Of a DNA stretch of 64,000 bases, positions 1 through 8,280 are shown piece after piece. The first letter of the stretch is position 1. The number at the start of each line of letters is the position of its first letter. The stretch spans positions 1 through 64,000 of the forward strand of contig NZ_FRAP01000021.1 in NCBI RefSeq assembly GCF_900142365.1. The letters are read 5' to 3'. The stretch is from Pseudonocardia thermophila (GTDB taxonomy: Bacteria > Actinomycetota > Actinomycetes > Mycobacteriales > Pseudonocardiaceae). The position numbers were made by a program, and so were the translations under genes. The notes beneath the pieces are model-generated. The model did not search any database and was not told the origin of the DNA. It saw only the letters and a list, made by a program, of their open reading frames with translations.

Positions 1-91
1 CCTCAGACACACCCACCTCGCCCGGAGGCCCTCCCCTCGTTCAAGCCGACACGCCGTCGAGCACTGACAACAACGTCCTGAGTCACTACAG

Positions 92-418
92 CTAGACCCG
101 CAGCTTCGGACCGTTGCTGGTGCGCAGGTCCTCCAGGCGCAGCACCCGCGAACCGTCGGGCAGACCGAGCACCACGACGCTGCCGCTGCTGGCGTGCTCG
201 TGCGCGACGAACTCGCCGCGGGCCAGCACCATCGGCTCGGCGGCCGCCGCGGGCCCCGCAGGTGCTGCGACCGCTGTGGGCGCTGTGGGCACGGCCTCGT
301 CCACATGCTCGTCGACGACGAGCTTCCACGGCTCGAACACGAAGAGGGCGACCACGGCCAGCACGGCCGCGATCCCCAGCCCGGTGACGACGACGGGACG
401 GCGCAGCACGGAGCGCAT
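92..418 (-). pseudogene. truncated DM13-domain membrane-anchored protein
   Basis: The reading frame encodes 108 residues: an N-terminal membrane anchor (about residues 8-28, ending FEPWKL), an Ala/Pro-rich linker, and the start of a DM13 domain (GEFVAHEH, then SRVLRLEDLRTSNGPKLRV). In the DM13 family this segment is normally followed by Trp-Leu and another 60-70 residues ending in a conserved GN-DQNY motif. Here the next codons are TAG CTG TAG TGA, so the domain stops about one third through. I infer a nonsense-truncated gene; the downstream bases up to the window edge show no convincing rest of the domain. DM13 proteins are thought to act in extracytoplasmic redox. A naturally short protein cannot be excluded. 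Confidence 0.5.
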
Positions 419-463
419 CTGCCCAGGGTGTCGCAGGAGGCGCCGTCGTGACCGGTTCGTTGC

Positions 464-889
464 CTACTGTTCGCGAACCTGTTGCGCGGGCAGCTCACCC
501 GCGGCCTGCCGACGGGCCACGTCGTGGCGGACCCACAGCAGGAACGCCCACACCCCGGCGAACACCACGCCCATGACGCCCAGGGCAGGGACCAGCACGA
601 ACCCGGCGACGATCACCGCCGCCTGCAGGAGGAGCGCCACCGCGAGCCCCCACGGGCGACGCTGCAGGCCGGCCGCGACCAGCATCGCCACCGCGAGGGC
701 GCCGATGATCGCGATCCCGGCGCCGGACGGGGCCTCGGTGAACTTCGGCAGCACCAGCAGCGCGAGTCCGACGACGATGGCTTCGAGCCCGAGCGCCGCA
801 GCGAACACCCCGCGGATGCTCCGGTCGACGCCCCCGCCCGGCTCCGGTGGATCCGCGGCCCCCTCAGGCCGGCCACTCACGGTCCACAC
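464..889 (-). CDS. DUF4233 membrane protein
   Basis: This 141-residue protein has about four hydrophobic segments (roughly residues 25-47, 52-72, 79-95 and 97-117) and a charged C-terminus, matching the actinobacterial DUF4233 family, which is almost always encoded directly downstream of folC. It lies 22 bp after folC on the same strand, so it is probably the last gene of a valS-folC-DUF4233 operon. Its function is unknown; the location suggests a membrane role unrelated to folate chemistry. The start is the first ATG after the folC stop; an internal start near residue 21 (VDRSIRG) would also give a complete membrane protein. Confidence 0.8.
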   Translation of the reverse strand: MWTVSGRPEGAADPPEPGGGVDRSIRGVFAAALGLEAIVVGLALLVLPKFTEAPSGAGIAIIGALAVAMLVAAGLQRRPWGLAVALLLQAAVIVAGFVLVPALGVMGVVFAGVWAFLLWVRHDVARRQAAGELPAQQVREQ

Positions 890-911
890 TCCGGTGCTCC
901 GGCGGATCCGG

Positions 912-2489
912 TCATGCCGGCTCCCGCCCGAAGAGCGTGCGCGCCTCGCCCGCCGTGACCACCGAGCCAGTGATCACCACGCCGACGCCGGAGTCGCCAC
1001 CCTCCTCGGCCAGCTCCTTGGCCTCCTCCACGGCCCGGGAGAACTCCGGCTCGACGGACACCCGCTGCGCACCGAACACCTCGCTCGCCAGCGCGCCCAG
1101 CTCGTCGGCGTCCATCGCCCGCGACGAGGAGTTGGTGGTGACGACGACCTCGTGCAGGACCGGTTCGAGCTCGGTGAGGATGCCGCGCACGTCCTTGTCC
1201 TGCAGCACGGCCAGCACGCCGACGAGGCGCTCGAAGCGGAAGTCCGCGGTGAGCGCGGCGGCCAGGGCGCGGGCGCCGTGCGGGTTGTGCGCGGCGTCGG
1301 TGAACACCGTGGGCCCGTCCCCGGCCGACGCCAGCCGCTCCAGCCGGCCCGGCGACTGCACCGAGGCGAACGCCGCCCGGATGACGTCGGGATCGATCGG
1401 CTGCTGCGGCCCGGCCCCGACCAGCGCCTCGGCCGCGGCCAGCGCGAGCGCGGCGTTGCTCGCCTGGTGCTCGCCGTGCAGCGGCAGGAAGATGTCGTCG
1501 ACCACGCCGCCCAGCCCCTTGAGGGTGAGCCGCTGCCCGCCGACGGCCAGCTCCCGCTCCTGCACCCCGAACTCCGAGCCCGCGCGGGCGACCTGCGCGT
1601 CGACCTCGACGCAGCGCCGCAGGAGCAGCTCGGCCACCTGCGGGTCCTGCTCGGCCAGCACGGCGACGGAGCCGGGCTTGATGATCCCGGCCTTCTCCCG
1701 CGCGATCGACAGCACGTCCTCGCCGAGGTACTCGACGTGGTCGACGCCGATCGGCGCGATCACCGCGACCGACGCGTCGGCGACGTTGGTGGCGTCCCAC
1801 TGGCCACCCAGCCCGACCTCGATCACCGCGGCCTCGACGGGGGCGTCGGCGAACGCCGCGAACCCCATCGCGGTGAGCACCTCGAACTTCGACAACTGCC
1901 CCATCCGGGCGTCGATGATCTCGACGAACGGCAGGACCTCGCGGTACAGCTCGACGAACCGCTCCGCGGTGATCGGCCGGTTGTCGACGTTGATGCGCTC
2001 AGTGGTGCGCTGCAGCTGCGGGCTCGTGTAGCGACCGGTGCGCAGCCCGATCTCGGTGAGGATCGCGTCCACCATGCGCGCGGTCGACGTCTTGCCGTTC
2101 GTGCCGGTCACGTGCACGACCGGGTAGCCGCGCTGCGGCTCGCCCAGCGCCTCCATCAGCGCCCGGATCCGGTCCAGCGACGGCTCCATCACCGACTCGG
2201 GCCAGCGCTTGTCCAGCACCGCGTCGACGGCGAGGAACTCGGCGAACCCCGCCACCGTGGACTGCGCTGGGACGACGTCGGGGTTCTCCGAGCCGCGGAT
2301 CTGGTCGAGGACGTGCGCGATCAGCGCGTTCTCGTGGTCGAGCACCTCACCGGTGCCCTCCGCGCCCGACGGGCGGCGGTCGCCCTCCTCGTCGGAGCCG
2401 TCCTCGTCCGCGAAGCGGTGGTCGTCCCCGTCGAAGTCCACGCCGTCGAAGTCCGCGGCGTCGTCGAAGTCGTCCTCGGGACCGCTCAC
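912..2489 (-). CDS. folC: bifunctional folylpolyglutamate synthase / dihydrofolate synthase
   Basis: FolC adds glutamate to folates and, in many bacteria, to dihydropteroate. The protein has the Mur-ligase-like P-loop VHVTGTNGKTSTARM, the ATPase-domain segment EVGLGGQWDATN, and the C-terminal Mur-ligase domain (FTDAAHNPHGARAL). I place the start at a GTG overlapping the valS stop codon (GTGA overlap), giving 525 residues. This is longer than the usual 430-480 because of an acidic Asp/Glu-rich leader of about 50 residues before the catalytic core. A much longer open frame extends upstream but is only the antisense-free frame inside valS. The 4-nt overlap with valS implies translational coupling. 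Confidence 0.92.
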   Translation of the reverse strand: MSGPEDDFDDAADFDGVDFDGDDHRFADEDGSDEEGDRRPSGAEGTGEVLDHENALIAHVLDQIRGSENPDVVPAQSTVAGFAEFLAVDAVLDKRWPESVMEPSLDRIRALMEALGEPQRGYPVVHVTGTNGKTSTARMVDAILTEIGLRTGRYTSPQLQRTTERINVDNRPITAERFVELYREVLPFVEIIDARMGQLSKFEVLTAMGFAAFADAPVEAAVIEVGLGGQWDATNVADASVAVIAPIGVDHVEYLGEDVLSIAREKAGIIKPGSVAVLAEQDPQVAELLLRRCVEVDAQVARAGSEFGVQERELAVGGQRLTLKGLGGVVDDIFLPLHGEHQASNAALALAAAEALVGAGPQQPIDPDVIRAAFASVQSPGRLERLASAGDGPTVFTDAAHNPHGARALAAALTADFRFERLVGVLAVLQDKDVRGILTELEPVLHEVVVTTNSSSRAMDADELGALASEVFGAQRVSVEPEFSRAVEEAKELAEEGGDSGVGVVITGSVVTAGEARTLFGREPA

Positions 2490-5107
2490 TTCGGAAGCGC
2501 CGCCAGCCTGGAGTTGATCCGTTCGATCTCGGCGAGCGCGGCGGCGTGCCGGGCGCGGATCTTCTCCACGATCTCGGCGGGCGCCTTCGCGAGGAACGCC
2601 TCGCTGCCCAGCTTCTTCTCCGCCTGCGCCAGCTCCTTCTGCGCCGCGGCGAGATCCCGGTTCAGCCGGGTGCGCTCGGCCTCGACGTCGATCGCGCCCG
2701 AGGTGTCGATCTCCACGTGCACGCGGCCCGTCGAGAGGACGACCTCCAGGGTGGCGGTCGTGGAGAACTCCGGGCCGGGCTCGGTCAGGCGCACCAGCGA
2801 CGCGATCGCGTTGCGGTGCCCGCCGAGGCCCGCCTCGTCGAGGCCGATCAGCTTCGCGGCGATCCGGCGGTTGTCCGGGACCCGCTGCTCGGAGCGGAAC
2901 CGGCGGATCTCGGTGACCAGGCGCTGCAGGTCGGCCATGCGCTGGGTGGCGCCCTCGTCGACCGGCGCGCCGGGCTCCTTCGGCCACTCCGCGATGACGA
3001 CCGACTCACCACCGGTGAGCGCCTGCCAGAGCGCCTCGGTGATGAACGGCATCATCGGGTGCAGCAACCGCAGGATCGTGTCCAGCACGTGGCCGAGCAC
3101 CGCGCGGGTGCCCTCGGCGGTCGCCTCGTCAGCCAGCTGCGCCTTCGACAGCTCCACGTACCAGGAGCAGAACTCGTCCCACGTGAAGTGGTAGAGGCCC
3201 TCGGCGGCCTTCGCGAACTGGTACTCGTCCAGCAGCGCGTCGGTCTCTGCGGCGACCTCGCGCAACCGGCCGAGGATCCAGGCGTCGGCGTCGGTCGGGC
3301 GCTTCGGCAGCGGCAGCGTCGGCGACGCGCCCTTGGACAGCGCGAACCGGGTGGCGTTCCACAGCTTCGTGCCGAACGCGCGGGAGCCGGCGACCCAGTC
3401 CTCCGACAGCGACATGTCGGCACCCGGGTTGGAGCCGCGCGCGATCGTGAACCGCAGCGCGTCGGCGCCGTAAGCGTCGATCAGCTCCAGCGGGTCCTTC
3501 ACGTTGCCCTTGGACTTCGACATCTTCGCCCCGTGCTCGTCGCGGACGAGCCCGTGCAGGTAGACGTGGGCGAAGGGCGACTTCCCGGTGGCGTAGGTCC
3601 CGAACATCATCATCCGGACGACCCAGAAGAACAGGATGTCGTAGCCGGTGACGAGGACGGAGTTCGGGTAGTACGTGCGCAGGTCGAGGGTGTCGTCCGG
3701 CCAGCCGAGCGTGGAGAACGGGAACAGGCCCGAGGAGAACCACGTGTCCAGCACGTCCTCGTCCTGCACCCAGCCCTCGCCGGAGGGCGGCTCCTCGTCC
3801 GGGCCGACGCAGACGACCTCGCCGTTCGGCCCGTACCACACCGGGATGCGGTGGCCCCACCACAGCTGCCGGGAGATACACCAGTCGTGCATCGACTCGA
3901 CCCACTGGAAGAACCGGGCCTCCATCTCCCGCGGGTAGATCACGGTCTCCCCGGAGCGGACGGCCTCGGCGCACCGCTTCGCCAGCGACTCGACCTTGAC
4001 GAACCACTGCAGCGACAGCCGCGGCTCGATGACCACGCCGGTGCGCGAGTCGTGCCCGACCGAGTGCTTGTACGGCCGGACCTCCTTGACGATGCGGCCC
4101 TGCCGGCGCAGCTCCTCCTTGATCGCCTCGCGGGCCACGAAGCGGTCCATCCCGTCGAAGCGGGTACCGGTGCCGGTGACGACGCCCGACTCGTCGAGGA
4201 TCGTCGGCATCGGCAGGTCGTGGCGGCGGCCGATCTCGAAGTCGTTCGGGTCGTGGGCCGGCGTCACCTTGACCGCCCCGGTGCCGAACTCCGGGTCGAC
4301 GTGCTCATCGGCGATGATCGGGATCCGTCGCCCCACGATCGGCAGCACGATCTCCTTGCCGACCAGGTGGGAGTAGCGCTCGTCCTCCGGGTGCACCGCG
4401 ACCGCGGTGTCGCCCAGCATCGTCTCGACGCGGGTGGTGGCCACGACGATCGAGTCCTCGCCGTCGCCGTAGCGCATGGAGACGAGCTCGCCCTCGACCT
4501 CCTTGTGGTCGACCTCGATGTCGCTGATCGCGCTCTGCAGGGCGGGCGACCAGTTGACCATCCGCTCGGCCCGGTAGATCAGGCCGTCGTCGAACATGCG
4601 CTTGAACATCGTGACCACGGCGCGCGACAGCCCCTCGTCGAGGGTGAAGCGCTCGCGGGTCCAGTCGACGCCGTCGCCGAGCCGCTTCATCTGGCTCAGG
4701 ATCAGGCCGCCGGACTCGGCCTTCCACTGCCACACGCGCTCGACGAACGCCGCACGGCCCATCTCCCGCCGGCTCGGCTCGCCGTTCTCGGCGAGCTGGC
4801 GCTCCACGACGCTCTGGGTCGCGATGCCGGCGTGGTCCATGCCGGGCAGCCACAGCGCGTCGTAGCCCTGCATCCGCTTGCGGCGGGTCAGGATGTCGAT
4901 GAGCGTGTGGTCCATGGCGTGCCCGTAGTGCAGGCTGCCGGTGACGTTGGGCGGCGGAATGACGATGCAGTACGGCGGGCGTCCGCTCGTCGGGTCGGCC
5001 TCGAAGTAGCCGGCCTCGACCCACCGCTCGTACATGCCGACCTCTACCTCGCCCGGGTTCCACTGGGCGGGCAGGTCGGCAGCTCGGGTGGGGAGGGTCT
5101 CGGTCAC
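2486..5107 (-). CDS. valS: valyl-tRNA synthetase
   Basis: This class I aminoacyl-tRNA synthetase charges tRNA-Val. At 873 residues it is close to the family size. The HIGH-type motif is PPPNVTGSLHYGHAMDH near residue 50 and the KMSKS loop is AKMSKSKGN near residue 525. The CP1 editing domain carries the TTRVETMLGD motif, and the C-terminus is the usual coiled-coil arm (rich in Ala, Glu and Lys, ending RLAALPK). It overlaps folC by 4 nt and is probably the promoter-proximal gene of the valS-folC-DUF4233 operon. Confidence 0.97.
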   Translation of the reverse strand: MTETLPTRAADLPAQWNPGEVEVGMYERWVEAGYFEADPTSGRPPYCIVIPPPNVTGSLHYGHAMDHTLIDILTRRKRMQGYDALWLPGMDHAGIATQSVVERQLAENGEPSRREMGRAAFVERVWQWKAESGGLILSQMKRLGDGVDWTRERFTLDEGLSRAVVTMFKRMFDDGLIYRAERMVNWSPALQSAISDIEVDHKEVEGELVSMRYGDGEDSIVVATTRVETMLGDTAVAVHPEDERYSHLVGKEIVLPIVGRRIPIIADEHVDPEFGTGAVKVTPAHDPNDFEIGRRHDLPMPTILDESGVVTGTGTRFDGMDRFVAREAIKEELRRQGRIVKEVRPYKHSVGHDSRTGVVIEPRLSLQWFVKVESLAKRCAEAVRSGETVIYPREMEARFFQWVESMHDWCISRQLWWGHRIPVWYGPNGEVVCVGPDEEPPSGEGWVQDEDVLDTWFSSGLFPFSTLGWPDDTLDLRTYYPNSVLVTGYDILFFWVVRMMMFGTYATGKSPFAHVYLHGLVRDEHGAKMSKSKGNVKDPLELIDAYGADALRFTIARGSNPGADMSLSEDWVAGSRAFGTKLWNATRFALSKGASPTLPLPKRPTDADAWILGRLREVAAETDALLDEYQFAKAAEGLYHFTWDEFCSWYVELSKAQLADEATAEGTRAVLGHVLDTILRLLHPMMPFITEALWQALTGGESVVIAEWPKEPGAPVDEGATQRMADLQRLVTEIRRFRSEQRVPDNRRIAAKLIGLDEAGLGGHRNAIASLVRLTEPGPEFSTTATLEVVLSTGRVHVEIDTSGAIDVEAERTRLNRDLAAAQKELAQAEKKLGSEAFLAKAPAEIVEKIRARHAAALAEIERINSRLAALPK

Positions 5108-5174
5108 CCCCCAAGTCTACGAGCGGCCCGCACGGCACTTGCGCGCGGCAGTGACTCCTGCTAACCGGGCGGCG

Positions 5175-5879
5175 TCAGACGGGCAGCAGCAGGGCGTGCA
5201 GCCGGTCGAACCCGAGCAGCCGGCGGGTGGCGTGGGCGCGCACCGCGTCGCGCGGCACCTCGCGCACCTCGCCGCTCGTCGGCTCGTAGACCCGCCACCC
5301 GGCGGGCCCCGCACCGACGGCCATCACGTAGTGCCGCGGGATGAACGTGCCGACCAGGAGCGGCACGGGCCGGCCGGCGGCGAGGGCGCGGTCGACCGAC
5401 TCGATCGCCTCGCCGAGGTCGGCGGCGGAGGTGTCGTCCACCAGCCGTACCCGGTACGGGCCCGCGGCCGGGGCGTGCCGGCGCAGCCACGCCACCATCC
5501 CCCACGGGGAGGTGCCCAGCGCTGCGGGCCAGAACCGGGTGGACTCGCGGTGCACCTGCAGTTGGCGCACGTCGTAGCGAGCCCCGAAGCCCACCGCGGA
5601 CGTGGCAGTGGCCGCGGAGAGGCCGGAGCCGGCCACGGCCCGACCGGTGCCCTCCAGGCGCTCCAGCTCCGCGGGCTCCGCCCACGCTGCGATGGCGACG
5701 AGCACGGCGCTGCCGCACGTCGTGGAGTCGACCTGGTCGAGCGTCGCGCCGGCGTAGCGCTGCGGGCCGAGCTTGTCGGTCACCAGCGGGCGGCGACCCA
5801 CGGCGAGCAGTCGCACCGGCGGGACGGGTGGTGCGGCAGGACGGCGGCGGACCACCAGCCGCTGCACGCTCCGCGCCAT
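5175..5879 (-). CDS. C39-like cysteine-peptidase-fold protein
   Basis: I do not recognise a named family with certainty. The sequence shows DQVDSTTCGSAVLVAIAAWA (a Gln and Cys in the arrangement of a papain/C39-type active site), later FIPRHYVMAVGAG (candidate catalytic His) and then WRVYEPTSGEVREV (candidate Asp/Asn position), the order seen in C39-like peptidases. No signal peptide is evident, so the protein may be cytosolic. The chosen ATG starts MARSVQRLV; the frame is open for 18 more codons upstream without a clear ribosome site. It is convergent with neither neighbour: valS lies 67 bp downstream and a flavoprotein gene is divergent. The peptidase activity is inference. Confidence 0.55.
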   Translation of the reverse strand: MARSVQRLVVRRRPAAPPVPPVRLLAVGRRPLVTDKLGPQRYAGATLDQVDSTTCGSAVLVAIAAWAEPAELERLEGTGRAVAGSGLSAATATSAVGFGARYDVRQLQVHRESTRFWPAALGTSPWGMVAWLRRHAPAAGPYRVRLVDDTSAADLGEAIESVDRALAAGRPVPLLVGTFIPRHYVMAVGAGPAGWRVYEPTSGEVREVPRDAVRAHATRRLLGFDRLHALLLPV

Positions 5880-5968
5880 CCCACACACCGTCTGCACACG
5901 GCAATCCTGCATCGCGAACCCGCGCGATGCCACGGGAGTCCGCCCGGACGGACCCTTAGGCTGCGCTG

Positions 5969-6397
5969 GTGGTGGGTTTCACCGACGAGGTGCGCGCGTT
6001 CCTGTCCGAAGGCACGCGCACGGGAAAGCTGGCGTGGGCCGCGAAGGACGGGCGGCCGCTGGTCGCCCCGGTCTGGTTCGTCGTGGACGAACGGACCGAC
6101 GAGCTGGTGTTCACCACCGGCGCACTGTCGGCCAAGGGCCGCGCCCTGATGCGCGACCCACGCCTGGCGCTGTGCGTGGACGAGAGCAGCCCGCCATACT
6201 CCTACGTGCAGGTGCAGGGCACCGCGACGGCCTCCGAGGACCTGGACGAGCTCCGCGCCTGGGCCACGCGCATCGGCGCCCGGTACATGGGCGCCGAGCG
6301 CGCGGAGGAGTTCGGCAGACGCAACGGGGTCGCGGGCGAACTGCTGGTGCGCCTGTGCCCCGTCAAGGTGCTGTCGGACTTCGATGTGACGGGCTGA
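5969..6397 (+). CDS. PPOX-class (split-barrel) F420/FMN-dependent oxidoreductase
   Basis: The 142-residue protein has the split-barrel flavin-reductase-like fold signature of actinobacterial PPOX/FDOR-B enzymes: an early GTRTGKLAWAAKDGRPLVAPVWFV strand pair, then TTGALSAKGRALMRDPRLALCVD, and a C-terminal VKVLSDFDV strand. Members bind F420 or FMN and reduce diverse substrates; the substrate cannot be told from sequence. The start is a GTG 90 bp from the divergently transcribed C39-like gene, so both promoters should lie in that gap. It converges on the DUF6457 gene with only 10 bp between the stops. Confidence 0.8.
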   Translation: MVGFTDEVRAFLSEGTRTGKLAWAAKDGRPLVAPVWFVVDERTDELVFTTGALSAKGRALMRDPRLALCVDESSPPYSYVQVQGTATASEDLDELRAWATRIGARYMGAERAEEFGRRNGVAGELLVRLCPVKVLSDFDVTG

Positions 6398-6407
6398 CCC
6401 CGGCCGG

Positions 6408-6689
6408 TCAGCCGGCCTCGGCCTTCCGCCACCCACCGCTGAGGGCGGTGACCTTCGTGGCGAGCTCCCGCGCCGCGGCCTTCGGGTCGGTGGACCGGCC
6501 CGCGGCGATCCCGAGCAGGTACGCGGTGACAGGGGCGCTGGGCCGGCTGACGGTCTGGGCGACGTCGGCCGTCATGTCGAGGACGGTGTCGACGATCGAG
6601 TCGGGGTCGACCGCGTCCTCGATGCCGAGCTCGGCGGCCACCGAGGTAACCCAGTCGAACAGGGCGGTCGCGTTACTAGTGGCAGGCAT
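6408..6689 (-). CDS. DUF6457 protein
   Basis: This small acidic protein of 93 residues (LFDWVTSVAAELGIEDAVD, then DMTADVAQTVSRPSAPVTAYLLGIAAGR) matches the helical DUF6457 family of Actinobacteria, often encoded near molybdenum-cofactor genes. Here the nearest MobA-like gene is far away (61.3 kb). Its function is unknown. It starts at ATG and is convergent with the upstream PPOX gene. A strong inverted repeat follows 88 bp upstream of its start, on the clpX side. Confidence 0.7.
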   Translation of the reverse strand: MPATSNATALFDWVTSVAAELGIEDAVDPDSIVDTVLDMTADVAQTVSRPSAPVTAYLLGIAAGRSTDPKAAARELATKVTALSGGWRKAEAG

Positions 6690-6776
6690 TCTGCGACGGT
6701 AGCCCTCCCCGGTGGCGGCACGCCCGTTTCCCGGCGCTCAGTGCGACGACCTTCACACGCTCTGGAGTGACGCACA

Positions 6777-6838
6777 CGTCGAGAACGACGTTGCGGTGAT
6801 CAACAGGGCCTGTTGATCACCGCAACTCGTTCTCGACG
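6777..6838. terminator. long hairpin between clpX and the DUF6457 gene
   Basis: Two nested arms pair almost completely. The outer 12 bp (CGTCGAGAACGA with TCGTTCTCGACG) is followed by a small internal mismatch, then an inner 17-bp arm (TTGCGGTGATCAACAGG with its complement) around a central G. It begins only 5 bp beyond the clpX stop codon, so it is well placed as the clpX terminator. No T run follows, as is common in GC-rich actinobacteria. Its size suggests it could also be a dispersed extragenic palindrome. Confidence 0.65.
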
Positions 6839-6843
6839 GAGGT

Positions 6844-8118
6844 TCAGGCGGACCGCTCGCGGCGCTCCCGGCGCGGCGGGGTGCGCGGCACGATCGTCGG
6901 GTTGACGTTGCTGCGCACGGTCTGCTCGGTGATGACCACCTTGGCGACGTCGTCGCGGCTGGGGATCTCGTACATCACCGGGAGGAGGACCTCCTCCATG
7001 ATCGCCCGCAGGCCGCGGGCGCCGGTGCCGCGCAGGATCGCCTGGTCGGCCACCGCGGACAGCGCGTCGGGGGTGAACTCCAGCTCGACGCCGTCCATCT
7101 CGAACAGCTTCTGGTACTGCTTCACCAGCGCGTTGCGCGGCTCGGTGAGGATCTTGACCAGCGCTTCCTTGTCGAGCGAGGTCACCGAGGCCACGACCGG
7201 CAGCCGGCCGATGAACTCGGGGATCAGACCGAACTTGATCAGGTCCTCGGGCATCGTCTCGGCGAAGGTCTCCGAGACGTCGAGGTCGTTCTTCGAGCGG
7301 ATGTCCGCACCGAAGCCGATGCCCCGCTTGCCGATCCGATCGGCGATGATCTTCTCCAGCCCGGCGAAGGCACCCGCCACGATGAACAGGACGTTCGTCG
7401 TGTCGATCTGGATGAACTCCTGGTGCGGGTGCTTGCGCCCGCCCTGCGGCGGCACGCTCGCCGTGGTGCCTTCCAAGATCTTCAGCAGGGCCTGCTGCAC
7501 GCCCTCGCCGGAGACGTCCCGGGTGATCGACGGGTTCTCCGACTTGCGGGCGATCTTGTCGACCTCGTCGATGTAGATGATCCCGGTCTCGGCGCGCTTG
7601 ACGTCGTAGTCCGCAGCCTGGATCAGCTTGAGGAGGATGTTCTCGACGTCCTCACCGACGTAACCGGCCTCGGTCAGAGCCGTGGCGTCCGCGATCGCGA
7701 ACGGCACGTTCAGCATCTTCGCGAGGGTCTGGGCGAGGTACGTCTTGCCGCAGCCCGTGGGGCCGAGCATCAGGATGTTCGACTTGGCCAGCTCGACGTT
7801 GTCGCCGTCGCGCCCCTTGTCCCCCGCCTGGATGCGCTTGTAGTGGTTGTAGACCGCGACCGCGAGCGTGCGCTTGGTCTGCGTCTGGCCCACGACGTAC
7901 TGGTCGAGGAACTCGTGGATCTCGGCCGGCTTGGGCAGCTCGTCGAGCTTGACGTCGTTCGACTCCGCCAGCTCTTCCTCGATGATCTCGTTGCAGAGAT
8001 CGATGCACTCGTCGCAGATGTAGACCCCAGGGCCGGCGATGAGTTTCTTGACCTGCTTCTGGCTCTTCCCGCAGAACGAGCACTTGAGCAGGTCACCGCC
8101 GTCACCGATGCGTGCCAT
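6844..8118 (-). CDS. clpX: ATP-dependent Clp protease ATP-binding subunit ClpX
   Basis: ClpX is the AAA+ unfoldase that feeds substrates to ClpP. The N-terminal zinc-binding domain has paired CxxC motifs (LKCSFCGKS, YICDECIDLC), followed by Walker A GPTGCGKTYLAQ, Walker B IIYIDEVDKIA, the IGF-type ClpP loop region (RGIGFGADIRS) and the sensor-2 segment GTGARGLRAIMEE. I start at the ATG giving MARIGDGGDLLKCSFCGKS (424 residues, the usual length); the open frame continues 31 codons upstream without homology. It follows clpP2 by 162 bp, which may hold its own promoter. Confidence 0.97.
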   Translation of the reverse strand: MARIGDGGDLLKCSFCGKSQKQVKKLIAGPGVYICDECIDLCNEIIEEELAESNDVKLDELPKPAEIHEFLDQYVVGQTQTKRTLAVAVYNHYKRIQAGDKGRDGDNVELAKSNILMLGPTGCGKTYLAQTLAKMLNVPFAIADATALTEAGYVGEDVENILLKLIQAADYDVKRAETGIIYIDEVDKIARKSENPSITRDVSGEGVQQALLKILEGTTASVPPQGGRKHPHQEFIQIDTTNVLFIVAGAFAGLEKIIADRIGKRGIGFGADIRSKNDLDVSETFAETMPEDLIKFGLIPEFIGRLPVVASVTSLDKEALVKILTEPRNALVKQYQKLFEMDGVELEFTPDALSAVADQAILRGTGARGLRAIMEEVLLPVMYEIPSRDDVAKVVITEQTVRSNVNPTIVPRTPPRRERRERSA

Positions 8119-8280
8119 GAGCGCAGACCCCAGTCCCATCTGGCGCGCCCGTCCGACGCGCCCTAGTGACGGTACCCGGTCGACGCGCCCCCGCGGGAGC
8201 ATCAGCGCCACGGAGATTCGGGTGACGCGCCGACCGGACGTGCAGAACCCTGCTGTAGATGCGGAAACCTGCCCTCTGGC

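Noticed and set aside
114..3194. Open frame of over 1000 codons on the plus strand opposite folC and valS
   Set aside because: It is antisense to two clear genes, Arg/Ser/Pro-rich, and has no family features. GC-rich codon bias makes such shadows.
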